Below, piece after piece: positions 26,493 to 35,100 of a DNA stretch of 64,000 bases. This stretch comes from CAZEDU01 sp964511185 (GTDB lineage Bacteria; Myxococcota; Myxococcia; Myxococcales; Myxococcaceae), in the NCBI GenBank assembly GCA_964511185.1, contig CAZEDU010000003.1, positions 29,872 to 93,871 of the forward strand. Reading direction: 5' to 3'. The notes under the pieces are model-generated. The model worked only from the letters and a program-made list of their open reading frames with translations. It was not told the origin of the DNA and ran no database searches. A program made the translations under genes and the position numbers. The first letter of the stretch is position 1. Every line of letters starts with the position of its first letter.

Positions 26493-27476
26493 TCAGGGTT
26501 GTCTGCGCGCTCGGGCCTGCGCGACGCGCACGCCGAGCAGCACCAGCAGGCCGCCGAGCACCAGCTGCCATACGAGCGGCTCGCCCAACCAAGCGGCGGC
26601 CGCGAGCGCGGTGACCACCGGCTGGAGGTTGGCGAACACCGCCACCTTCGAGGCTTCGCTGCGCGACAGCGCGAAGTACCAGAGCAGATAGGCGACCACC
26701 GAGGTGAACAGGCCAATGTAGACGATGGAGCCGAGAGCGGGCAGCGAGGCGGACGCCAGCCGATCGAACCGCGCGAAGGGGATCGCCGTCGCCGACCAGG
26801 CAGCGCCAGCGAGCATGCTCCAGGCGGTGGTGCGCAGCGGGCCATGCTGCTCGGCGAAGCGTTTGCCTTCGGCGGTGAAGAGGACCCAGGCGCTCACCGC
26901 GGCGAGAACCAACAAGTCGCCCATCAGCGGTTCGAGGTTCTGGTCGAGCCCTTGACCCGTGAGAAGGATCAACACGCCCACGAACGCCAGCGTGATACCG
27001 GCGAGCTTCGAGGCGCTCGATTTCTCGCGGCCCCGCGCCAGCGAATAGAGGTGCACCGCCGCGGGCGTCATAGAGAAGAAGAGCGCGCCGTGCGTGGGGC
27101 GGGTGTGCTGCAAGCCGAACAGCAGCACCCCTTGGTTGATGGGACCGACGAGAAAGCCGAACACGATGAGCCAACCCCAAGTCGCGCGGGGCGGAAAGCG
27201 GGGTTTGGGCAGACAGGCCAGCAGCGCGATGAAGAGCGCGCTCGACAGCGCCATGCGCAGCAGCAAGACCGTCAATGGATCGAGCTCGAGCAGCGCGCGC
27301 TTGGCGGCGAGGAAGTGCAGACCGCTGATGACCGTGTGGCAGACCAGCGCGACGTAGACGATGGCGGTCGGGCTGCTGGCGGGCGGCGGCGGGCCTGCAA
27401 ACGATCCGGCCACCGGGGACAAGGCCCCATTCGGTGGAGGGCTCGCGCGAGTCGGGGCGTCGAGGCTCGATTTCAA
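26493..27476 (-). CDS. EamA/DMT-family exporter
   Basis: A membrane protein with ten predicted helices in two EamA repeats (YVALVCHTVISGLHFLAAKR and LLVLAAVSAWVLFTAEGKRF start the halves). The drug/metabolite transporter superfamily exports amino acids, metabolites or drugs by exchange or proton motive force. The frame continues well upstream of the likely start. I chose the TTG at 27476 because it overlaps the stop of the upstream FAD oxidase as TTGA, giving 327 residues, close to the family norm; a GTG about 20 codons later is possible. Coupling to the oxidase, and the natural-product genes beyond, make it a candidate self-resistance or product exporter, which is an inference. Confidence 0.82.
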   Translation of the reverse strand: MKSSLDAPTRASPPPNGALSPVAGSFAGPPPPASSPTAIVYVALVCHTVISGLHFLAAKRALLELDPLTVLLLRMALSSALFIALLACLPKPRFPPRATWGWLIVFGFLVGPINQGVLLFGLQHTRPTHGALFFSMTPAAVHLYSLARGREKSSASKLAGITLAFVGVLILLTGQGLDQNLEPLMGDLLVLAAVSAWVLFTAEGKRFAEQHGPLRTTAWSMLAGAAWSATAIPFARFDRLASASLPALGSIVYIGLFTSVVAYLLWYFALSRSEASKVAVFANLQPVVTALAAAAWLGEPLVWQLVLGGLLVLLGVRVAQARARRQP

Positions 27477-28945
27477 GGGGGCCGCACGTTCTGGTTGACG
27501 CGAAACAGGTTTCGCGGGTCGAAGCGCTGCTTCAGCGCGATGAGCCGGGCGAGGTTGCGCGAACCATACGCGGCGTGCACGCGCGCTTCTCCTTCTTCCT
27601 CGGTGAGGTAATTGACGTACACGCCGCCCGTCGCGAAAGGTTTGACTGCAGCTCCGAACGCGCGGGCCCAAGCCACCTCGCCGTCCGCTTCGCTCGGCGC
27701 TTCCCACGAGGCGGTCGCGTTGAAGACGAACCGCGCGTCGCGGTGCCCGACCGCGGTGTCAGTCTCACCGACCCGGCCCATGGCGCCGCCGAGCTGAAAG
27801 AGCAGCACAGCGGTGTGCGGAGAGCGAATGCGAAGGCCGTGCTCGATGAAGGTGTCGTACGAAGCGGCGGTCAGCGCGCGCAGGTACTCCGACTTCCAAT
27901 AGTAGTGACGCCCGGGCGGTTGCCCCGCGTCGAGCATGCGCTGGTGCTCGAGGAAGGGCTTGGGGCGAATCGTATCGAGCAGCGGCGGCCCCAAGGCATC
28001 GAGCGCGGCCAGGTGTTTTCTTCCCTCGTCCGGCGGCCCCGCGTAGCACACCGCCACGCAGCCGACGTGGCGCCCGTGCAGCTCGGGAGGAAACGCCGGC
28101 AACGCCGGGGCGCGCCGCATGAAGAACAGACAGGTCAGCTCGTCGGGCGCCTCGTCGGTGAGGCGCTGAAAGCGCGCGAGCACTTCGCGGCCGCGCTCGA
28201 GCGGGTAGACCGCCATGCCCGCGAGCACGGTGGGGCCGACTGGCTGAGATTGGTATTCGAACGAGGTGACGATGCCGAAGTTGCCGCCCCCGCCGCGCAG
28301 CGCCCAGAACAGGTCCGGGTTCGACTCGGCCGAGACCCGCTGCAGCTGGGCGCCGGCGGTCACCACGTCCAGCGAGACGACGTTGTCGCACGCGTAGCCG
28401 TACTTCCGCGTTAGCCACCCGAGCCCGCCCCCCAAGGTGAGCCCGGCGATGCCGGTGGTCGAGACGATGCCGCCGGGAACTGCGCGGCCGAACAGCTGCG
28501 TCTCCGGGTCGACGTCTCCCCAGGAGCAGCCAGGCTGGGCCCACACCCGGCCGCTCTGCGGGTCGCAGCGCACGCCTTTGAGCGTCGAGAGGTCGATGAG
28601 CACTCCTTGATCTGCCAGCGAAGTGCCCGCGACGCTGTGGCCGCCGCCGCGCACCGAGAAGACGAGGCCATGCTCCTCGACGAAGCGCAGCGCCTCGACG
28701 ACGTCGGCCGCGCCGCGGCATTGCACGATGACCGCGGGTCGATGCGTGATGCGGGCGTTCCAGATCTTGCGAGCCGAATCGTAGCCGTCGAGATCGGGCG
28801 TGAGCACCAGCCCGCGCAGCCGCCGCGCGAGGCCGTGCAGCGCGCTCGGCGGGAGCGACGCCGAACCACCCTCGAGGTGAGCGATGCGAATGTCGTTCGG
28901 CACGCGCGAGCTCTGGGGCCGACGGCGCCCGGCGATGACAGACAT
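27473..28945 (-). CDS. FAD-linked oxidoreductase, berberine-bridge-enzyme (BBE)-like
   Basis: A 490-residue protein with a VAO/PCMH-type FAD domain: AVIVQCRGAADVVEALRF, the covalent-FAD His motif SVRGGGHSVAG, GGIVSTTGIAGLTLGGGLGW and NPDLFWALRGGGGNFGIVTS. It ends in a BBE C-terminus (VYVNYLTEE, then NLARLIALKQRFDPRNLFR). The second covalent Cys of bicovalent enzymes is absent (STTGIAG at that place), so FAD is probably linked through the His only. BBE-like enzymes oxidise alcohols, amines or C-C bonds and are common tailoring enzymes in secondary metabolism. It overlaps the EamA gene and is divergent from the amidohydrolase gene. It may act on the product of the nearby NRPS, but this is not shown. 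Confidence 0.87.
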   Translation of the reverse strand: MSVIAGRRRPQSSRVPNDIRIAHLEGGSASLPPSALHGLARRLRGLVLTPDLDGYDSARKIWNARITHRPAVIVQCRGAADVVEALRFVEEHGLVFSVRGGGHSVAGTSLADQGVLIDLSTLKGVRCDPQSGRVWAQPGCSWGDVDPETQLFGRAVPGGIVSTTGIAGLTLGGGLGWLTRKYGYACDNVVSLDVVTAGAQLQRVSAESNPDLFWALRGGGGNFGIVTSFEYQSQPVGPTVLAGMAVYPLERGREVLARFQRLTDEAPDELTCLFFMRRAPALPAFPPELHGRHVGCVAVCYAGPPDEGRKHLAALDALGPPLLDTIRPKPFLEHQRMLDAGQPPGRHYYWKSEYLRALTAASYDTFIEHGLRIRSPHTAVLLFQLGGAMGRVGETDTAVGHRDARFVFNATASWEAPSEADGEVAWARAFGAAVKPFATGGVYVNYLTEEEGEARVHAAYGSRNLARLIALKQRFDPRNLFRVNQNVRPP

Positions 28946-29145
28946 AACGAGGCTAGCCCTACGTCAAAGGTGGCGCAATGAATGGGCTCAGGTGCGAGAA
29001 GATCGACGCATGCCTACATCGCGCTGCGCACCATGCCACGTTCATGATGTGGAAATGAGCGCGTGCTAGCGTTGATGGCACCGACAGCGCTCGTGCTTCG
29101 CCTTTCGTGTCGACGTCCTCTCGTGTTCTCGCCGGAGCGATAGAC

Positions 29146-30819
29146 GTGCTCGATCTCATCTTGAAGAACGGAACCATCGTCGATGGTTCGGGTGGTCCGC
29201 GGTACGAAGCCGACGTCGGCATCTCGCAGGGGCGCATCGTTCGCATCGGGAAAGGGCTGGGCGAGGCCAAGCGCATTCTCGACGTCAAAGGGCTGGTGGT
29301 GGCGCCGGGGTTCATCGACCCTCACACGCACTACGACGCGCAGATCTGCTGGGATCCGGGCATCACCCCTTCGTCGTGGAACGGTGTCACGACGGTGATC
29401 ATGGGCAACTGCGGCGTTGGCGTGGCGCCGTGCCGGCCCGAGATGCGCGAGCAGGTGGCTTCGGACTTGGCGAACATCGAGTCCATTCCAATGGAGACGC
29501 TGAAGCAGGGCGTCACTTGGGAGTGGACCACCTTCCCGGAGTACATGGCCGCCGCGGCGCGCCGGAAGAGCAAAATCAACCTGGGCTTTCTGGTGCCGCT
29601 CGCCCCCGCGCGGCAGTTCGTGATGGGCGCCACTGCCGGCGAGCGGGCCGCCACCGAGGCCGAAACCGCGGGCATCGCGAAGCTGCTCGAGGAGGCGATG
29701 CGCGCGGGCGCGATGGGCTACTCGGTCAGCCTCTTCCCGCAGCACCTGGTGGCGTACGGCAAGCCGCTCAACTCGATGCTCGCCAGCCAAGACGAGTTTC
29801 GCGCGTACAGCCGCGTGCTCAAGAGCGTCGGCCGCGGTGTGGCGGAGCTGGCGCTGACCGAGGGCCCGGGCATGCTCGCGCCCAAGGAGCACGCGCTGCT
29901 CGACCTCCTGCTCAACGAGAGCGGCCGGCCGGTGACGTGGGCGTTCTTGCTCACGCGGGAGGACAAGCCCGGCTCGTGCCTGTCGACGTTGGAGGAAGCC
30001 GACGGGTTGATTCGCCGCGGGGCGCTCCCGCAGATCAGCGTGAAGCCGCTCCTCATCGGAATCGACCTGCGAAAGCCGTTCGTCTTGGGCGCGCTGCCGG
30101 TCTGGCGCCAGGCGTTCAACAAATCGGTCGCCGAACAGATCGCGTTGTACCGCTCGCAGGGTTTCCGTGCCGAGTTCCGAGAGAACATCAAGACGGCGCT
30201 CGTGTTCACCGGCCGGTGGGACGCGATAGAGGTTCAGAACGTGGGCAGCGACGCCTTGGCGCGCTACCGGAATCGTACGGTCGCGGAGATCGCCAAGGAG
30301 CGCCGGGCGGATCCGCTCGACACGTTCCTCGACCTGGCGATTGAGGACGCGCTGGAGCTCGAGTACACGTTGCCCTTGTTCAACACGGGCGACGAGGAGC
30401 TGGCGAAGCTGCTCAACGACTCGCGCACGCTGATCGGCTTGGCCGACGGCGGCGCCCATGTCGACTTGATGTGTGATTCCGGGTACGGCACGTTCTTCCT
30501 CGCCACTTGGGTCCGCGAGCGGAAGATCATGTCGCTGGAGGCTGGGGTTCGGCGGCTGACCTCCGAGCCGGCCAAGTTGTTTGGTATCGCCGATCGTGGG
30601 TTGGTGCGCGAAGGCCTCGCGGCGGATCTGCTCGTGTTCGACCCAGATCGCGTGGGATCGCCGAAGAAAGGGGAGCTGCAGCGAGACCTCCCCGGCGGCG
30701 CGCGCCGACTGGTCGTGAAGTCGACCGGGCTGCGCTACACCTTCGTCAACGGTGAGCTGATCGCCGAGGACGGCGAGTTGACGTCGGCGATGCCTGGACA
30801 AGTCGTTCGTCCGAGCTGA
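29146..30819 (+). CDS. N-acyl-D-amino-acid deacylase-like amidohydrolase
   Basis: A 557-residue member of the amidohydrolase superfamily, D-aminoacylase branch: an N-terminal beta domain (DLILKNGTIVDGSGGPRYEAD), then the metal-site APGFIDPHTHYD, the GNCGVG Cys segment, and a late DGGAHVDLMCDSGYG containing the catalytic Asp-type motif. The end is VLVFDPDRVG-like with a final beta strand. Such enzymes remove the acyl group from N-acyl-D-amino acids or related amides. I chose the GTG at 29146 because GGAG lies eight bases before it; an upstream GTG at 29107 has no ribosome site. Located between tailoring genes and the NRPS operon, it could process an acylated precursor, but catabolic function is equally possible. 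Confidence 0.87.
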   Translation: MLDLILKNGTIVDGSGGPRYEADVGISQGRIVRIGKGLGEAKRILDVKGLVVAPGFIDPHTHYDAQICWDPGITPSSWNGVTTVIMGNCGVGVAPCRPEMREQVASDLANIESIPMETLKQGVTWEWTTFPEYMAAAARRKSKINLGFLVPLAPARQFVMGATAGERAATEAETAGIAKLLEEAMRAGAMGYSVSLFPQHLVAYGKPLNSMLASQDEFRAYSRVLKSVGRGVAELALTEGPGMLAPKEHALLDLLLNESGRPVTWAFLLTREDKPGSCLSTLEEADGLIRRGALPQISVKPLLIGIDLRKPFVLGALPVWRQAFNKSVAEQIALYRSQGFRAEFRENIKTALVFTGRWDAIEVQNVGSDALARYRNRTVAEIAKERRADPLDTFLDLAIEDALELEYTLPLFNTGDEELAKLLNDSRTLIGLADGGAHVDLMCDSGYGTFFLATWVRERKIMSLEAGVRRLTSEPAKLFGIADRGLVREGLAADLLVFDPDRVGSPKKGELQRDLPGGARRLVVKSTGLRYTFVNGELIAEDGELTSAMPGQVVRPS

Positions 30820-30846
30820 TCAGCGCAGTCTTGCCCCCGCTGATCA
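30817..30846 (+). promoter_or_regulatory. 9-bp inverted repeat overlapping the amidohydrolase stop
   Basis: TGATCAGCG (30817-30825) and CGCTGATCA (30838-30846) are perfect inverted arms around a 12-base loop. The left arm includes the TGA stop. There is no T-run, so it is either a weak hairpin terminator or a DNA-binding site for a dimeric regulator of the following operon. Confidence 0.4.
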
Positions 30847-30862
30847 ACCAGGCGCCCAACGT

Positions 30863-30919
30863 CATACATGTATGTCCTGTCGGACGCGCGCTTGGGCCTT
30901 CGACTTCCGACGATATAGT
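30863..30919 (+). promoter_or_regulatory. Putative promoter and palindromic operator of the solA-like/NRPS operon
   Basis: A perfect 12-bp palindrome CATACATGTATG lies at 30863-30874, in marked contrast to the GC-rich surroundings. It is followed by a possible sigma-70 promoter: TTGGGC (30892-30897), 16 bases, TATAGT (30914-30919). The palindrome lies just upstream of the -35 box, a position typical for an activator or an overlapping regulator. The operon start codon is at 30964. Confidence 0.4.
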
Positions 30920-30963
30920 TTGCTCCGCGCGCAAGCGCTGGTGCCGCCGTCACAGGGGATCCG

Positions 30964-32133
30964 ATGGCCAGAGGGGTCGATACCATCGTGCTCGGCCTCG
31001 GTGCGATGGGCAGCGCGGCCATTCACCAGTTGGCGCGTTCGGGTCGTCGCGTGCTGGGCATCGATCAGTTCGAGCCGCCGCATGATCGCGGCTCGAGCCA
31101 TGGCGGCACCCGAATCATGGGCCGCTTCCGGCAGATCTACTTCGAGAACCCCGACTACTTTCATGCCTTCGCCTGCGCCATGGCGCTGTGGGAGCAGCTC
31201 GAGCGCGAGGCGGACGAGCCGCTGCGGCGGAAGGTCGGCGGGCTGTTGCTCGGGCCGCCGCACGCCCAAGTCGGCGGGGCGATTCATGCCGCCCAGAAGC
31301 ACGGCACCGCGCTGAACGTCCTCTCGGCCACCGAGATACGCCGGCGCTTCCCGGTGCTCGCTCCGCCCGAGTCGTTCCTGGCCATCCACGAAGAAGACGC
31401 GCAGGTCATCCGCCCGGAAGCGAGCATCGAGGCGCTCTTGAAGGGCGCGGTGAAGCGCGGCGCCGAGCTCCGCACGCGTGAACGGGTGGTGGACTGGTCG
31501 GCCCACCCGGGTGGCGTCGAGGTGTCGACGGAGCGCGGCCGCATCGAGGCCGAGACGCTCGTCATCACGCCGGGTCCTTGGGCGCCGCGGGTGCTCTCGG
31601 ACCTGGGGCTTCCGCTGCAGGTCGATCGCGTCGCGATGTATTGGTTTGAGCCCCAGGGCGGTGTCGCCGGCTTCGGGTCGGCGCCGGTGCACGTGTGGGA
31701 TACGCTCGACGGCGAGCGCTTCTTCTGCTTCCCCGCGCTCGACGGCGAGGGCGGCGGGGTGAAGCTCGGCGTGCACGCGAAGAACGCCGCCTGCACCCCC
31801 GAGACGCTTCGCGCCGAGCCGACCCCGGAAGAGCTCGAGAAGGTGCGCGGGTTGCTCGAGCGCTACGTGCCGCGCATGAACGGCAAGTTCCTGCGCTCGT
31901 CGCCGTGCCTGTACACCAACACCCCAGACCAACATTTCGTGATCGGACGGCACCCCGCGCACCCCAACGTGAGCGTGGCAGCCGGCTTCTCCGGTCACGG
32001 CTTCAAGTTCGCCTCGTGGGTGGGCGCGGTCCTCCGCGACCTGGCTTCTTCGGGCGCCACCCGCGAGCCAATCGCTCTCTTCTCGCCGGCGCGATTTCGC
32101 GGCTCGGCCGGTACCTCGACAACCGCTTCTTGA
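30964..32133 (+). CDS. Sarcosine-oxidase / SolA-like FAD amine oxidase
   Basis: A 389-residue flavoprotein of the monomeric sarcosine oxidase family. It has an N-terminal Rossmann motif (IVLGLGAMGSAAIHQLARSG), the FAD-binding GSSHGGTRIMGRFRQIY segment, a GPWAPRVL strand, Cys315 in SPCLYTNTPDQ (the position that carries covalent FAD in sarcosine oxidase) and AGFSGHGFKFA. The family oxidises N-methyl amino acids and cyclic imino acids; NikD, which oxidises a cyclic imino acid in nikkomycin synthesis, is a natural-product member. It lies 12 bp before the NRPS start, with the NRPS ribosome site directly after its stop, so the two are one operon. A role in oxidising the N-methylated or cyclic amino acid of the product is a reasonable inference. 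Confidence 0.87.
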   Translation: MARGVDTIVLGLGAMGSAAIHQLARSGRRVLGIDQFEPPHDRGSSHGGTRIMGRFRQIYFENPDYFHAFACAMALWEQLEREADEPLRRKVGGLLLGPPHAQVGGAIHAAQKHGTALNVLSATEIRRRFPVLAPPESFLAIHEEDAQVIRPEASIEALLKGAVKRGAELRTRERVVDWSAHPGGVEVSTERGRIEAETLVITPGPWAPRVLSDLGLPLQVDRVAMYWFEPQGGVAGFGSAPVHVWDTLDGERFFCFPALDGEGGGVKLGVHAKNAACTPETLRAEPTPEELEKVRGLLERYVPRMNGKFLRSSPCLYTNTPDQHFVIGRHPAHPNVSVAAGFSGHGFKFASWVGAVLRDLASSGATREPIALFSPARFRGSAGTSTTAS

Positions 32134-32145
32134 AGGAGTCACGCC

Positions 32146-35100
32146 ATGGGTGAGCTGAGCGCGAAAGGCTCTGACCAACCGAAGACAGGGCCCGCGTCGG
32201 ACGCGTCGGCGCTCACCGCGGCGCAGCACCGGCTGTGGGTGCTTTCGCAGGTCGGCTCCGATGGTCCATGGAACCACGTGGCCCTCGCGGTGCGGCTGAA
32301 GGGGCCGCTCGACGCGGCGGCGCTGGGGGCGGCGATCGACACATTGCGCGAGCGCCACCCGGCGTTGCGCACCCGCTTCGTGGCCGACGACTGGAAGCCT
32401 CGCCGCGTCATCGACCCGCCCGCACCGCTGCCGTTGTCGGCGGTCGACCTGCGCGCGCTCAAGGACGACCAGCGCGAGGTCGAGGCGCGGCGGCTCGCCT
32501 TCGAAGAAGCGCAGCGCGGGTTCGACTTCGCCGCCGCGCCGCCCGCTCGTTGGCAGTTGTTTCGGTTGGGCGACGCCGAGCACCTGCTCGTCGTCACCTG
32601 CCACCACATCGTGGTCGACGAGTTGGGCGTCGGGCCGCTGTTCGACGAGCTGACCCGCTGCTATCTGGGCCGGCCCGCAGGCGTCGAAGCACCTTCCTCA
32701 CCCGAGGCGGCGAGGGACGACGCAGAGGCACTCGCTTTTTGGCGAAAGGCGCTCAAGGACCGCCCGCCCTTTCTGCAGCTGCCGCTCGATTACCCGCGCC
32801 CCGAGGCCCAGACGTTTCGCGGTGCGCTGGCGGCGATCGAGCTCTCGCACCAAGTGGTGCAGTCGCTCTCCGCGCTCGGTCAGTCGATTGGGACCGGCTT
32901 CGAGATGGTGGTGCTCGCGGCCTTCCAGACGTTCTTGAGTCGCTACGCGAACCAGGAAGACGTCCTGGTCGGCACCGCGGTGCGAGCGGGCGCTCCGTCG
33001 AGCGGAATCGGCCGTGCGGGCAACGACGTGGTCCTGCGCACCGACCTGTCCGGTGATCCGCGCTTCGTCGACCTGGTTCGACGCACCGCCGAGGTCGCCC
33101 AGGCGGCGCGCGCGCACGCGCACGTGCCCTTTGAACAGCTGGTCGAGCTGCTCGAGCCCGAGCGCGACCCGAGCCGCTCGCCGCTCTTTCAGGTGGCCTT
33201 CGACGCGCGGCCACCGCTCCCGGAGCCGGTGCGGGGGCCGCGCATCGAATTCCGGCCCGAGCCGCTGCACCTGGGCACCAGCCGCTTCGATCTCACCCTT
33301 CGTGTGGTGGCGCACGCCGACCGCGCGAGCGCGGCCTTCGAGTACAACGCCGATCTGTTCGATGAGGTGACCGCCAGCCGAATGGCGGCGAACTTCGCCG
33401 TGCTGCTCAAGGGCATCGCGGCCAACCCGAACGAGACGCTCGCGGGGCTGCCGCTGGTCAGCGAGCCGGAGCGAAGCCTGACCCTGGTGCGCTGGAACCA
33501 GACGAAGCGCGCTTATCCGCAGGGCCAGGTCGTCTCGCAGCTGTTCGAAGCGCAGGTCGAGCGTTCACCCGATGCGCCCGCGGTGGTGTTCGAAGACGCG
33601 CAGCTGAGCTACCGCCAGCTCAACCGCCGCGCCAACCAGCTCGCCCACGCGCTCCGCGCGAAGGGCGTGGGGCAGGACGGGGTGGTGGGGCTATGGGTCG
33701 ATCGCTCCATCGACATGATCATCGGCATGTTGGGCGTGCTCAAGGCGGGCGGCGCCTACTTGCCAATGGATCCGAGCTTTCCGCGCCAGCGCGTCGCGTA
33801 CATGCTCGAAGACGCCAAGGCGCGCGTGCTGCTGACGCACGAGCGGTTCCGTCCCGACTTGGAAGGCATCCCCACCGAAGCGCTCTTCCTGGACACCGAC
33901 GCCGCCCAGCTGGTGTCTCAAGAAGAGCGCGACCTGCCCACCGCGGCCAAGCCACAAGACTTGGCGTACCTCATCTACACGTCGGGTTCGACCGGCCGCG
34001 CCAAGGCGGTGGGCATCGAGCATCGGCAGCTCGTCAATTACATCCACGGCATCCACGAGCGGGTGCGCTTCGAGCCGGGGTGGCACTACGCGCTGGTGTC
34101 GACCATCGCCGCCGACTTGGGGAACACCACGCTGTTCCCCGCGCTCGTCACGGGCGGCGCCCTGCACGTCATCTCGCAGGACCGCGCGTCGGATCCGGAG
34201 GCGCTCTCGAGCTACTTGAGCCGCCACCCGGTCGACTGCTTGAAGATCGCTCCCACCCACTTGGGCGCGCTGATGCAGGTGCGCGACCCAGCCAAGGTGC
34301 TGCCGCGTCGTCGGCTCATTCTCGGCGGCGAAGCCTTCACCTGGGAATTGGCGGCGCGGCTCAAAGAGCTGGCGCCGTCGTGCGAGCTGTTCAACCACTA
34401 CGGCCCCACCGAGACGACGGTCGGCGTGCTCACCAACAAGGTCGAAGCGACGCAGAGCCCGTTGGGCGCGCAAGTGGTTCCGCTGGGCCGGCCGTTGCCC
34501 AACAGCCAGGTCTTCATTCTCAACGCGCGCATGCAGCCGTCGCCGATCGGCGCGGCAGGTGAGCTGCACATCGGCGGGGACGGCTTGGCCCGCGGCTACT
34601 TGGGTCGCCCCGAGCTCACCGCCGAGAAGTTCGTCAAGAACCCGCTCGCGGTCGAAGGCGCATCCCCCCGCCTCTACAAGACCGGGGACCTGGCGCGCTG
34701 GCTGCCCGACGGCACCATCGAGTTCTTGGGTCGCATCGACCACCAAGTGAAGGTTCGCGGCTTCCGCATCGAGCTCGGCGAGATTCAGGCGAGCCTCGAG
34801 CAGCACCCAGGCGTGAGCGAGTCGGTGGTCATCGCGCGGGAGGACTCACCGGGCGACAAGCGGCTCGCGGCCTACGTGGTGCCCAACACCGGCTATGACC
34901 CTCGCGGCGCCGCGGAGGACAAGTCGCGCGAGGTGGAGCAGGTCACCCAGTGGCAGGCGATCTTCGACGACCAACAAGATGGCCGCACGGTGTCGGGTGA
35001 GGACCCGACCTTCAACATCACCGGCTGGAACTCGAGCTACACCGGTGAGCAGATGGCCGAGTCGGAGATTCGCGAGTCGGTGCAGCAGATCGTCGACCGC

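Noticed and set aside
27477..27707. N-terminal extension of the EamA protein to 404 residues
   Set aside because: It would overlap the C-terminus of the FAD oxidase by over 230 bases and is Arg/Pro-rich without membrane segments; the TTG overlap start fits the family length.
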